NCBI GenBank assembly: GCA_028554645.1
Contig: JAQOOI010000021.1
Coordinates: forward strand, 1,984,001 to 2,048,000
Reading direction: 5' to 3'
Length of the DNA: 64,000 nt
Source: Omphalotus guepiniiformis
Taxonomy: Eukaryota > Basidiomycota > Agaricomycetes > Agaricales > Omphalotaceae
The position numbers and the translations under genes were made by a program. The notes below the pieces were generated by a model. It saw only the letters and a list, made by a program, of their open reading frames with translations. It was not told the DNA's origin and searched no databases. Below are positions 23,227 through 34,009 of the stretch, piece by piece (the stretch's first letter is position 1; each line of letters starts with the position of its first letter).

Positions 23227-24517
23227 AGAGGTGCTGGGAGTGGCGTAGTTCTAGTTAAACCTGCAAAAATCTCTGTAGGAATATGCTCTTTGCGTAGAAT
23301 TTCACTCGTTCGTCAATCTGGCCATGAACGTGAACTTTTACACGGCGCCAACAAACTCGACCCAAAACTAAAAGGGGCCAGTAACGCCGAGCGATACTAC
23401 GTGACCAGCCATACTGGAAACAAGAAACAAGAAACAAGAGTAACTTGGCTGACTACGCTAAAATACATAGCTCAGGTAACCTAAGATAAATACACTACCT
23501 CGTCAGCTCGTTTCGTAGATTGAAAAAGAAAAACAAGGAAAGGGAAGAAAACAAAGAAAATAGACGGACAAATGCATGGAAGAGAAGGGAAAGACAACAT
23601 CAACGGAGGTAGGAAAGGTGAAGAGGGAGAGCGATAGTAAAAATCGTCCGAGTCCGTGTCTTCCGCGGGGTGCAGGTGCGCCGTCGGTAATCACCCCAAA
23701 TCCTTCCTGCCACAGTGCCAACTGAATGCTCATGGTGTGCCACATGTTATAGATGCGGGCACGGATACGCGTCGCCTCCACTGAGCGTGATGTAAAGATG
23801 TGTTCGGTCGATGGCAGCATGCCTATATTAATGGCCATAGATCAATCGCCGCATCACCCTGGAACAAGCCCTGTGCTAGGTGGATGCAGGTGGATGCTGG
23901 TGGATGATGATCATGAAGTGGCAATGAGATTGGGATTTAGAAGCAATGAGATCGACAAACGAATTCAAAATGGAGGGAGTATCAAGAGTGTTTGATGAGA
24001 AGGTGTGTAAATGAAGGTAAATGCTCGCGTGCGCGTTCGCCGTTTGGTTTCCCATCCTCGCTCCGCCACAGTCCGCCACTCGGATATTGAGATCTCTCAA
24101 ACAGCTGGTCTTCCTTCCCCAGACTCCTTGCCCGTTCTCCATATCCAGTGCTGATCGTTCTAATTTGCGTTTGCGTCAAAAATCATCCAAGCTTTTGCCG
24201 CTTCGGCAAGACTGGGGGAACAATCAAAGCTTTTGAACTTGAACAACATTTCCCAGCATTTCCCCAAAAGTACGAGTTCGAATATCAGATTTGCATAGAT
24301 CCATCTGGAGTCCGTCCGTCGTTCAGTCCATGGCAACATTTTAGCATTGATATTGGGGGCCGGCTCATCTTGAAAACCTTACGCGTGATACGGTCTTGTT
24401 TTGAAATATGCGATGCGCGCAGGCCTTATAAGTTTCGTACTTACATCGGTGTAGTATGAGATCTTTTCCTCTTTCTCACCTTGCACCAAACGCTAGACTC
24501 TCCCTGTTGATGTGAAT
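23227..24517. other. Spacer between tandem paralogues
   Basis: No supported gene. Minus-strand frames at 23503-23838 and 23876-24142 are present; one reads EATRIRARIYNMWHTMSIQL and could be part of an unrecognised gene, but start and splicing are unclear. Confidence 0.3.
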
Positions 24518-25840
24518 ATGGTTCAGCTTAGCTTGGAAAGGACACTCCTAGTTGCTACATGGATGGAGGTTTGACAAAGTTCCGAATTTTTTCACGATGA
24601 AGTCGATTACTGACCCAACAATTGTCCAGGGCGTACTCTACGGTAAGCAGCGAAACGGACGACAATACGGAACTCTAACACTTCGACTAGGACTATTTGT
24701 AGCGACGTATTCCATGACGCTGTACATGACATTCAGCAGCGGAGGCCTTAGACGCGATGGCCAGAGCAATGTGTGACGTCTCATATCGGAGCTCTCCCTT
24801 GGATGGTCGCTGATGATACGTGTAGACCTTGATGCTGATATCCACCGTCATGTTCTTCTTGGGGACCCTGCATATCGCTTTGAATTGCTATCGACTCGTT
24901 ATAGGTTTTACTGGTGCTCCGGATGGTCCCCTCCTGTATTACACAAAGCTGAATGAGTGGAGTCACGTCATGAAGAATATCGTGTATGCAACCCAGGAAA
25001 TGCTGGGAAGCGCAGCCGCTGTGAGCCCATTATTGATTGCATATTTGATCTCTCGATATTAATTGGGTGTCCAGGCATATCGTTGCTTTATTCTATGGAA
25101 TCGTAACTGGAAACTCCTTGTTCTGCCTGTCCTTCTCATCTTGGGTAGTATAGGCAAGTCTATCTTCTCCAGCAATACCTGAAGCTCTTAACGTCATATG
25201 TATAGTCTCCGGATATGGAACATGCGCACTCTTTGCCCAATCTAACATTGGCAGTTCGGTGTTTACCTCACGGCTTACCACCTGGATCCGAGTTTTCTAC
25301 GCTCTAGCAGTTGTGGAGAATATTCTCACTACTGGTCTTATGTCATACCGGATATGGTCTTCGTACCGTTCCACGTCTTCATACAACCTCAACAGCAGTG
25401 CTTTAATCTCGGTTCTGCGAATTATGGTCGAATCGGCAGCTCTGCAGCTCATCGCCGAACTAATCTTACTGTCGTTCTACAGTGCCGGCCTCAACGCCCA
25501 ATTCATCATGCTCGAGGCTATTACCCCAATAGTGGCAAGTCCTCTAGCAATCCATTGTATGATACTCTGCAGCTAACGAGTCATTGGCACACAGGGGATT
25601 ACCTTCAATGCGATCACCATCAGGCTTCGAGTTAGGCAGCTGACAAAAGATTCCAGCACAGGTCCTTCAGGAGCGCGTCGTGGGCCTATCCAAACTATTG
25701 GCAGCCTTGCAATGAATAGAATTCGCGTCGATATCTCGCAGAACGTTGAAAATGACCAGGAGGTCGATCCTAGTGACAGTTCGGCCAAGGCAGTGGATAT
25801 GTATGATATGGATCCGGAGCGTCATGCACATATGAAGTAG
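24518..25840 (+). CDS. Seven-helix membrane protein, copy 2 of a tandem pair
   Basis: Close paralogue of the preceding gene with the same exon plan: MVQLSLERTLLVATWME, LFVATYSMTLYMTFSSGGLR, LMLISTVMFFLGTLHIALNC, YRCFILWNRNWKLLVLPVLL, VSGYGTCALFAQSNIGSSVF, TWIRVFYALAVVENILTTGL, SALISVLRIMVESAALQLIA, then GITFNAITIRLRVRQLTKDS and the tail AVDMYDMDPERHAHMK before the TAG at 25838-25840. The extracellular loop between helices 3 and 4 (GAPDGPLLYYTKLNEW here, AVPIPVVYFTTLNDW in copy 1) is the most divergent part, while helices and tail are nearly identical. Intron positions are conserved, indicating duplication of the genomic locus. Confidence 0.8.
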
Positions 25841-26528
25841 ATCTATCTCAAGTAACGGCTATACCCCCATTGGTCTGTAGATCCCAGATTACAACAGACA
25901 ATTCCACTCGTTTCGGTTGATGTCGAAGTCAGTACATACGTACATACCACGGGCTCAAAAAGGCCGAAAAAATGTATGTTATTGAATAATGATATGTATG
26001 ATGGCCGATATAACATGCTTTGATCGAGACAAGGTGTTCTGCATTAGACAGCAACGACAAGGATACATCGAAGTGGACTACAGCTTGCCTGACCTGCAGA
26101 ACCTTATTCCTCCTCTTCTCCATCTAACACGCACATCTACGGAGAACACACTAGCCCGGTCGGTATATAAATACGTGCCAACTGGACCCGCCTACCCAAA
26201 CACAAAGAAAGAAGAAAGGAAAAAAAAAGTCAAGGTCAACAATATTCAGGGTAGGACTAGTATTGTGGGGGTAAACGACAGTAAACGTTATCGACAGCAC
26301 AAAGAACCAAATCACCGGGGAATATAATTGTTGAAAGATAAGGTATACATGTCAGACGAGCCGATCCAACAGCGTCACTTGACGCGAAGATATGACCAAC
26401 TTCGAAAAGCGCGAGGAACCGATTGGGAACAGTAAACAAACTTGAGAAGGTAAAGAAACTAAACTGAACGATCATTACACGTCGCGGTAGAAGGATTAAG
26501 GCCGTCAAAAAGAAAGCCAGTAAACCAT
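25841..26528. other. Intergenic between convergent genes
   Basis: Tail-to-tail interval of the second seven-helix gene and the mucin-like gene. No supported coding or RNA feature. Confidence 0.4.
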
Positions 26529-29500
26529 CTACCAGTTCATACTGCTCTCCCTCAAGATGGGTGCAGAGATTGCAGCTGGCATGACATTCCTCCTTTGCGA
26601 CATCCCGGTCGGACTCGTCCTCATCGCATCAAAGTGATTTTCCTCGACCCGTTCACCCTGATAGCCTCTCAAAGAATCCTCTGCGAAATAGAAACTTCTT
26701 CTCCTCTGACCACCAACACTATCCTGATCGAATTCGCGGCCTTCAGGTCTCGCGCCAGGGACATTGACCGGGTCGGAGAGACGCCTGTGAGCAAGCTCTC
26801 TTCGGCGTTTGAAGGAACGATAGACCAAGAAACAGAGGACGAGAAGAGCGATTGCACCAAGGGATGTGACAACGCCTATAATGGCATCTTGTCTCGTCTT
26901 GCTACTAGACGAGGAGCCTGACTGGTCAGAGTTAGATGAAGAGCTACTAGAACCTGAACCATCACTGGGGGAAGGCACAGAAAGAACAGAGAAACCCGAG
27001 TTCACGTGGCCAGCAAGTTGCTGAGCGACAGTGTCTTGAATACCAGTATAAAACGGCGACGTCTTGGCCTTGACCTGGGCCTGAAGATTGGTGACCTGTT
27101 CGCTAGGAATATAGGCAAGATACATCGTCTCTAGCGATTCAGCATCCTGAGGACCTTGATATGACGAAGGAATGTTGACCTGGAGGAGCCACGTTTTCAC
27201 CTGATCACCTAATAATAAGATCAGTAGAGGTTCAAGAGTATATGATCAACGTATGCATACTGGTTAGACCTAATGCAGTCTGTAGAATGACTGGCATGTA
27301 GGCGAACATCTGACTGCTCGCATCGGAATTTTGAACTTCCAGTTCCCAGTTAAGCTGCTGATCGAAGAGAAGACTAATCAATGTATAGCCAGCGAAATCC
27401 TGGGAGGTATCCAAACTATCTTGCGGCAAGATCCTGTAAGGAAGCCCGGCGGGCAGGGTAGGGGTACTTAAAGGAGCCGACGCAACCAGTGTAGTTGACG
27501 CAGATAGCGTGGTCGTCGCCTGGTCCGGATCACTCAGCGTTGCAACTGTGGTCGTGGACGGAGTAGATTGAACCACAAGCGATGACTGGGATAGGATGAA
27601 GGAAAGGTCTGACGCAATTGACACTACTGTAGTAGCAGTGACCACACTGGTGCTCACCGCAGTAGTTACACTTACGTTTGCACTATCAGTAGCACTGAGG
27701 GTACCAGACGGGAAGCTGATCACAACACTGGAGGTTGCAATTGTCGCTGTGTCAGTCCCGTTCGCAGATACAGTGGAGGAAGGCTGAACGTCGGTGATCG
27801 AGACATTAGCAGAGACCGAACTGGGGAAAACGGAAGTCACGGTGCTCGAATTGCCTGAAACACCAGAAGTCGGAGAAGCGGAGCTTAATACGGAGCTAAA
27901 CACGGAAGATGGAGCAGATGTGATGTCGCTGGTATTGCTTGAAATACCAGACGTAGGCACAGAAGAGGAAAGCACAGTAGTGGGTAAAGATAGCGGCGCT
28001 GACGTTGGACCCGACACAGACGAAGGAAGGTCCGATGGAATAGTCGATGGCAAAACCGACGTTATGGAAGGAATACCAGACGTGGGTACAGAGGAAGGAA
28101 GCACAGTACTGGGTAAAGATGACGGTACTGATATTGGACCCGAGACCGGGATCGACGAAGGAAAGTCCGATGGAATCGTCGACGGCAAAATTGACGTTAT
28201 GGAAGGGATGTCAGAAGATATAACAGACGAGATGGCTGACGGTACACCAGTAGACAAAATAGACGACAGCACTGACGTTATGGTTGGAATTAAACCTGAA
28301 TCACTTGGCGAAGACGAGGGGAAACTTCCATCGGTCGTGGTAGCGGATGAGGGAGACGCAACAGAAGTAGGCTGCACGACACTGCTAACTATGGTGCTCG
28401 CTGTGGGAACAGCGTCACTGCTGGCAGCACTCGTGACGGGGCTCAGCACACTGCTGTCAGCACTCGTAACAGGGCTCAGCACACTGCTAGCAGCACTCGT
28501 AACAGGGCTCAGCACACTGCTAGCAGCACTCGTAACAGGGCTCAGCACACTGCTAGCAGCACTCGTAACAGGGCTCAGCACACTGCTAGCAGCACTCGTA
28601 ACGGGGCTCAGCACACTGCTAGCAGCACTGGTGACGGGGCTCAACACACTGCTAGCGGCACTCGTAACGGGGCTCAGCACACTGCTAGCGGCACTCGTAA
28701 CGGGGCTCAGCACACTGCTGGCAGCACTGGTGACGGGGCTCAACACACTGCTGACAGCACTCGTAACGGGACTGAGCACGCTGCTGGCAGCACTGGTGAC
28801 AGGGCTCAGCACACTACTGACCCCACTGACAAGAGTGCTACCTATGTCCCCAAGATCACTAGTAACAGGATCAAGGATGGACGTCAAAATATTGCCCGAG
28901 GACGAGGACGTGTCGCTGGCGGAAGCACTCGTGACAGCTGAGGAAGCGGTAGTGCTCACACCCGAGTCGGTAGCAGCCGAGGCACTGGTCGAGGCGCTGG
29001 CAGATGACGATGTGGAAGGAAAAATTGAAGTACCTGGCAGGACAGAGGTGATGGGAACATCTATACTGGAGATGGAGGAATCGGCAGAAGAGACAGTTCC
29101 CGAGCTGGAACTACTGATAGAGCTGGACGGGCTGGTACTTGACGGAGCAGAACTGGAAGAAGTGTCGGAGGTAGAAATGGCGCTGGAGACGGAAGCAGAA
29201 CTAGAAGAAGAAGCAGAGTTCGACGTAGCCGTGGCAGGGGTGGATGCAGCTGCACTGGCTGAAGACGACGTCGATGATGCTGAGGAGGAATCACTTCCAC
29301 CAACTACAGCATTACCGACATCGGAAACCGTGTCACCTAAATTTTGGCCAAGGTTAGAGACAGTATCGCCTGCAGTATCACCGAGACCGGAAATTGTGTT
29401 TCCAAGCGTATCCGCGAGCCCATCTAGGGAGAGGCCCCGAACAGTGAGAACTCGTGCATCGAGGAATGACAGAAACGCTGCACTCATCGACAAGCCCTCG

Positions 29501-29647
29501 TCGACCAAGTCCGTGAGTCATCGACCGACGAGCGTAAGAATGTTCAGACGACGAATGCACTGCATCGACTTGGGTTGCAAGGAGGAAAAAGACGAAGACG
29601 AAGAGCAAAAAGGAACAATAAATAGAGTACGAATGCGCAGATTTCAT
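26529..29647 (-). CDS. Mucin-like single-pass surface protein with repeats
   Basis: Large Ser/Thr-rich cell-surface protein. From the ATG at 29647 the first exon has a signal peptide (SIYCSFLLFVFVFFLLATQV followed by DA). The main frame follows from about 29508: LADTLGNTISGLGDTAGDTV, a long Ser/Thr/Ala/Pro-rich region that should be heavily O-glycosylated, and twelve copies of the 11-residue repeat SVLSPVTSAAS. Near 27450-27250 a folded part reads LPYRILPQDSLDTSQDFAGY and TLISLLFDQQLNWELEVQ. After an intron (about 27212-27260) come QVKTWLLQVNIPSSYQGPQD, then a single transmembrane helix (IIGVVTSLGAIALLVLCFLV), a stop-transfer RSFKRRR and a cytoplasmic tail ending RESSMNW. The layout (signal peptide, mucin stalk, one helix, short tail) resembles wall-stress sensors or adhesins. 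The N-terminal junction is unresolved: signal peptide and main body are in different frames with no ideal intron between them. Confidence 0.78.
28423..28830. repeat. Twelve tandem 33-bp repeats in the mucin-like gene
   Basis: On the plus strand the unit is close to CTCAGCACACTGCTAGCAGC plus 13 bases, repeated every 33 bp at about 28442, 28475, 28508 and so on to 28805. Each unit codes for 11 residues. Neighbouring central copies are almost identical while the outer ones diverge, which is the usual sign of homogenisation by unequal exchange. Confidence 0.93.
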
Positions 29648-30229
29648 GGTGGACGAGTTTTAGTTATGATATGCTGGCAAGCAGGGACGGCAGCGCGATG
29701 CGTCCTGCCAGAACGAAGGAGCGTGGTTGCTAATGATAGCAGGAAGGAGAAAGCAAGTATTATAGAGGGGCCGTAAAATACAAGCCCAAGGTGCCAGAGC
29801 GGGTACGAGAACGAAAGGGAAAGAGGATGTTGATCCCACACGGCTGCAGTTCCTTTTCATCAATCTCTTTGATTTTGTCATTTTTATGCCCGAACCGCTG
29901 TGATCCTGATTCTCGCTTCGTCTCTAGACTCTCGTCCCTTTTTTGCTTTCAATTCCTCACTTTCTCCAGTCTTTACAGCTCAAGATTCTTCAGCTTTCTG
30001 TCCGAGTCGACGGCCATCCGCAGCGATGTATTTTTTGAGTGCACGTGCTCATAAGTTCTGGTTACCAGTGCCGTTGCTATGCAGTATACGTATGGTGATC
30101 ATTTCACATTCACGATTCTCCCGAAACACGTAGACGTAGGCATGTACTTGCAACGAATACTGAACAACATACTATGTAGGTAAAAGGACATGCAGGCATA
30201 TACGTAGTCACTCAATAAAACTCCCAGCA
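29648..30229. promoter_or_regulatory. Upstream region of the mucin-like gene
   Basis: A 582-bp interval between the mucin-like start and the uL23 stop. It contains pyrimidine-rich stretches (about 29855-30000) typical of fungal promoters. No gene is seen. Confidence 0.4.
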
Positions 30230-31143
30230 TCAAATGAAACCAATCTGAAATGTTCGCATCTATCATTAGAAAAGGTATCAATGTGAATGGAAGTGGTCCG
30301 TACCTTATTCGCTACGTCCAGGGCGTCGTGGTCGGCTGTGAGGCGCACATATGCTTTCTTTTTGCCATCCGGTCTAAGTGAGGAGATCAGTTATCGGTCA
30401 TCGCCGCGCGGACATCGACGTACCGGATGAGGGTGTTGACCTTGGCAGCCTGAACGTCGTACAACTTCTTGACAGCCTCCTTGATCTGGCGCTTATTCGA
30501 CTTGATGTCAACAATGAATACAAGCGTGTTGTGCTCCTCGATCTTCTTCATAGCAGATTCTGTGTTGAGAGGTCTGGGAAGATCATCAGTGATATGTCAA
30601 TCGTGGCCGACCGCAGAGCAAAAGAGCAGTCACAGATCATTTGAGCATAAGGTGGGATGGATATGGATGGAATATCAACATTCCGGGCAAGTGACACAAA
30701 CGATGCGGATACAAGGAGGAATTGTGGCGCTTCCAGGATATGAAGGTAGAGGGAATTTCATAGCCTCAGTATGGAGAAAGAGAGGGACGAGAGGGAAAAA
30801 ACCAGGATATCAAGAATAGTGAAATGAGATGGTGAAACTCACGAAACAATCGTCCTAAACTGATCCATCCTTGGTACGTGCGGAATACTCTTTCTAGGAT
30901 ATTTTGGTTCTCTTGCGAGCTTCAGAGTCTTAGGGCGGTGGAAAGACACCGAGTACCGTGTCTTGCGTGAAGAATGCGAGTGGACACCTTGCAGCGCGGC
31001 CTTTTTGGCGGCCTTGGCCTTGGCATCTTTCGAGGGTGTCTTTGCTAAAGAGAGGTCAACTGGTAGACTCAAGGAAAGAAACAGGACTTTCACGTACATT
31101 TCGTAGCGGCCGCCTTGCCTTTGGTAGTTTTCGTTGTGGCCAT
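30230..31143 (-). CDS. RPL25: Ribosomal protein uL23 (L25/L23a)
   Basis: Large-subunit ribosomal protein uL23, which binds 26S rRNA near the polypeptide exit tunnel. The start ATG at 31143 gives [15 protein letters not shown], an intron, then [20 protein letters not shown] and [20 protein letters not shown]. Next follow [36 protein letters not shown] with [54 protein letters not shown] and the terminal IGFI before the TGA at 30230-30232. Five exons with short GT-AG introns; the lysine-rich N-terminal extension is usual for eukaryotes. Length is about 155 residues, normal for the family. The gene appears intact. Confidence 0.96.
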
Positions 31144-31430
31144 GATTGAGTATGAGGCGCAAGACCGTTACTGTCGATTCAGAAAACTGGTTGAAGTCAC
31201 GTGGGTAAACAAGGCGGTTGACTAAGAACTATACAGTATAAGCAAGCCACTCGGATTCAATCGGAGTTAAAACGTAGCACCCGGACCTTGCCCGGACCTT
31301 TCTCAAAGTAGACTATCACTGTGTACTGCTCGTGAATATCTGAGATCCTCATCCATCCAGATTTGTGCTTCAGATTTTGTAAGATGCATTGAAAAGTAAA
31401 CTTTCAACGACGAAATAAGACAGAACAGTA
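31144..31430. promoter_or_regulatory. Promoter region of uL23
   Basis: Only 287 bp separate the uL23 start from the adjacent MITE. The direct repeat CCCGGACCTT occurs twice at about 31281-31300. No other element is recognised. Confidence 0.4.
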
Positions 31431-31983
31431 GGGACGTTCAAAGGTGAAGTTTGCAAGTTCGGAACTTCGTTTGTTTGCTTACAAATGTCACTAAATCTAA
31501 AATAAGAAATCACAGTGAATCACAGTACTCCTAACCAGATAGCGACGGTGCGGAGGCCTGCCGCCGCAACACCGGGATCATAAAGTGATCATAACTGTGA
31601 CTACATATAATCATAATAATATTTTATAATCTAATTCAGTTCAACTTACAGGCAATTCACTGCCAATAAAGTATCAGAGCACTGGAAGAGTCACAGAGGA
31701 CCAAGCCTGGGCTCTAATAGGACAGTGCTATTGATAACAAGCTAATACTGTATTTAGGACATACATAATTTATATGTTAAAAAAAAAGTTGCTGGCCGCA
31801 ACGTGATATGCATCAGCAGGCGTAACGGGTACCCTTTGGAGCAACCCCGAGCCGGATTTGCTGGCAACGGGCATCACGAGGCACCATGACTGATTGTGAT
31901 GAACATGTGAGACCTGTGACATTCCTGTGACCAAAGAAACAAACTGAAGTTCCGAACTTGCGAACTTCAACTTTGAACGTCCC
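31431..31983. mobile_element. TA-flanked MITE with about 46-bp inverted ends
   Basis: A 553-bp non-coding element. The left end begins GGGACGTTCAAAG and continues with a self-complementary GAAGTT...AACTTC block; the right end (to 31983) is its inverted complement over about 46 bp with a few mismatches. The dinucleotide TA flanks both ends (31429-31430 and 31984-31985), as in Tc1/mariner- or Harbinger-derived MITEs. The interior is AT-rich with no coding frame. Confidence 0.75.
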
Positions 31984-32030
31984 TAGTCACAGCTTACCTG
32001 AGCGTTACTGTACCGTAAGAGAACCGCGAG

Positions 32031-32128
32031 CCTCCATATTGCCTTTCTCGCTAGAAGTATTTTTAGGTGGAACTGGAGCCACAAAGCGACCCCGCGCAAA
32101 CAGATGGCATTGACTGAGCAGAAGGGCT
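32031..32128 (-). repeat. Split direct repeat B2 (element 3' end)
   Basis: 98 bp, from CCTCCATATTGCC to GAGCAGAAGGGCT, about 94% identical to B1 at 32821-32918. The outer border CCTC meets flank GAACCGCGAG. Confidence 0.9.
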
Positions 32129-32550
32129 TCATAAGTACAATACAAGTATTGTAAGTCTTAATATAAGAGTGGGGAGTACAAATAACAAAATAGTATCAAG
32201 TAAAGAAAACACATACAATAGAATCATGGGAATCCAGAAGATGGCTAAAGATTAGGAAGAAACTTTCAAGAGAAAGAGATTTGTAATAGAACGAAGAAGT
32301 TATTGTGTCATCAACATAGAACTGAACAAGGGAAACAGAGTGATGAACAAGGACACATTCATAGTTGGAACAATGCACGACAAAGAGATGGAGAAACATG
32401 AGGGAGAGGTGGGTGGGTGCCGTGAAAGCGAGAACGAAGGTGAATAACCTTCGGGAAGTGAGTGAGCAGAAGATAGAGAGTATGAATAACTCGTCGTACC
32501 TAGTTATTTAGCAGAGATAACAAATTAGGTGTGGTTTGTGAGAGAGATGC

Positions 32551-32824
32551 TAAATAACTGATGACTTCGTTAGCTAGAGAGTAGCATGTAACGAGGATAG
32601 AGACTCACATAGGTGATAGTGAGGAAGAAAGAGAGGGTAGACAACAGATCCTTGTCTCACCAGACAACAGCTGCGAGCTGCAGCATCTGGTGAGACACGT
32701 CGTCTGCAAGCGGCTCAACAACAAGTGTTGGAGGACAAGAAAAGAGGCGTGGGAAGTGGCTTGTGTGGCACGGAGGCCTCCGAAAACGCTCCCTACCTAT
32801 GGAATCTGCCCTAACGTTGACCTC
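32551..32824 (-). repeat. Split direct repeat A2
   Basis: 274 bp, TAAATAACTGATGAC to GTTGACCTC, about 95% identical to A1 at 40094-40367. It abuts B1 with a CCTC overlap, forming the same junction that an excised circle would have. A 422-bp unexplained spacer (32129-32550) separates A2 from B2. Confidence 0.9.
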
Positions 32825-32918
32825 CATATCGCCTTTCTTGCTAGAAGTATTTTTAGGTGGAACTGGAGCCACAAAGTGACCCCGTGCAAACAGATGACAT
32901 TGACTGAGCAGAAGGGCT
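32821..32918 (-). repeat. Split direct repeat B1
   Basis: 98-bp partner of B2, located directly next to A2, as in Ngaro/PAT-type elements. Confidence 0.9.
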
Positions 32919-33029
32919 ATAAGAGAGAAGTGGTGATGGCTAAGAATGATGTGTGAGGGGGAGGAGGAGGTGAAGTGAGCAAAAGATGTGAGTGAGGTCA
33001 AAGACCACATAGATGCTATGAACTTGGCC

Positions 33030-33960
33030 ATTGGGCATACCGCAATGCAGCCAACTGTAGCTCCATGTGTATTGTTGGGTGGTCTCTGATATAAATTTCC
33101 CATGCTTCAGAAGACCAACAACCGAGGGCTTGGATGATGGTTTCAGAGACACCGAGACTAGCATAGTAGGTTGCCGCGCCTGCTCTGACAGAATGGCCAC
33201 CATATTCACGGCTGAGAAGTGCAAAGAAGTGACGTTCGAACCATGAGCGAGTAGGCAGAGACCCATCCTCTTTCAGAAAGAGTTCAGCACGAGCTCCATG
33301 GATCTTGTCTCATGCAAACATGTATTGTTTAAGGAAAGAGACAGGATCAGCTATGTTGTGTGAGGAAAGCAAAATGTCTATGCCCCGGTAGAAACAGTCA
33401 GCTTTGTGGTATGGTAGGCAATAGTGTGCACAATTGTCAATGAACTTCAACGAACAATGTTTGATGATTTTGCGATAGTCAAGAGTGGAGGCAGAGCCCT
33501 TGAAGACAAGCTCACCCGCACGGTGGCAGCCATAGAACATACAAGAGAGAATGGTGATAAAGAGGAGATTATCGTATGAAGGATGTGCCTAGTAACGTTC
33601 CTCGAAAGCACGAAGGTGTGCGAGACATAGTGGAAGCTTGCAATGTACTGGATCTGCTCGTACTTTCTTTGATCTATCAATTGTCATGCGCACCAGAGGA
33701 GAGGAACGATTGATAGCAAATTCAGGGTAGATATCCCTTAAGAAATATTGAGCACCGGTAAGATATTTTGGGCCTGAGGCAATAAATTGAGAGGTGTAAG
33801 CAATGTAACGTGACAAGGTGAGTGGGGTTGGTTCTAAAGAGAGATGATGATTAATACAGAAAAGAATGTAATCACGAGCACTAGTTTTATAGGTATTCGG
33901 GTGGAACTTTCAATGGCATTTGCTTGTAGATACCTGACACGCTCATCTATGAATGATAGA
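33030..33960 (-). pseudogene. Tyrosine recombinase of the YR retrotransposon
   Basis: DNA-integration enzyme of the element. The N-terminal helical domain reads RVRYLQANAIESSTR, then after a one-base frameshift near 33890 YKTSARDYILFCINHHLSLE and PTPLTLSRYIAYTSQFIASG. Catalytic motifs follow in order: the first Arg in MFYGCHRAGELVF, the HxxR box in YGGHSVRAGAATYYASLGVS, a Trp-containing box CWSSEAW and the nucleophile Tyr in EIYIRDHP. All expected active-site residues are present, but the frame is broken by an in-frame TAG at 33589-33591 and a TGA at 33310-33312, each one C-to-T change away from a sense codon. Without breaks it would run about 300 codons. Confidence 0.82.
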
Positions 33961-34009
33961 GAGCCGGAACGGCGAGTCTTGAATGAAGTTCGAGACCCGC
34001 CGAGGACAT

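Noticed and set aside
28423..28830. Regular 33-bp repeats that could suggest a CRISPR array
   Set aside because: There are no unique spacers; the units are contiguous and coding in a eukaryotic gene.
27794..29776. A 660-codon plus-strand open frame with repeats like STLLAALVTGL
   Set aside because: It is the complement of the repetitive Ser/Thr-rich mucin-like gene; low-complexity repeats keep the opposite strand open. No initiation context or independent motif.
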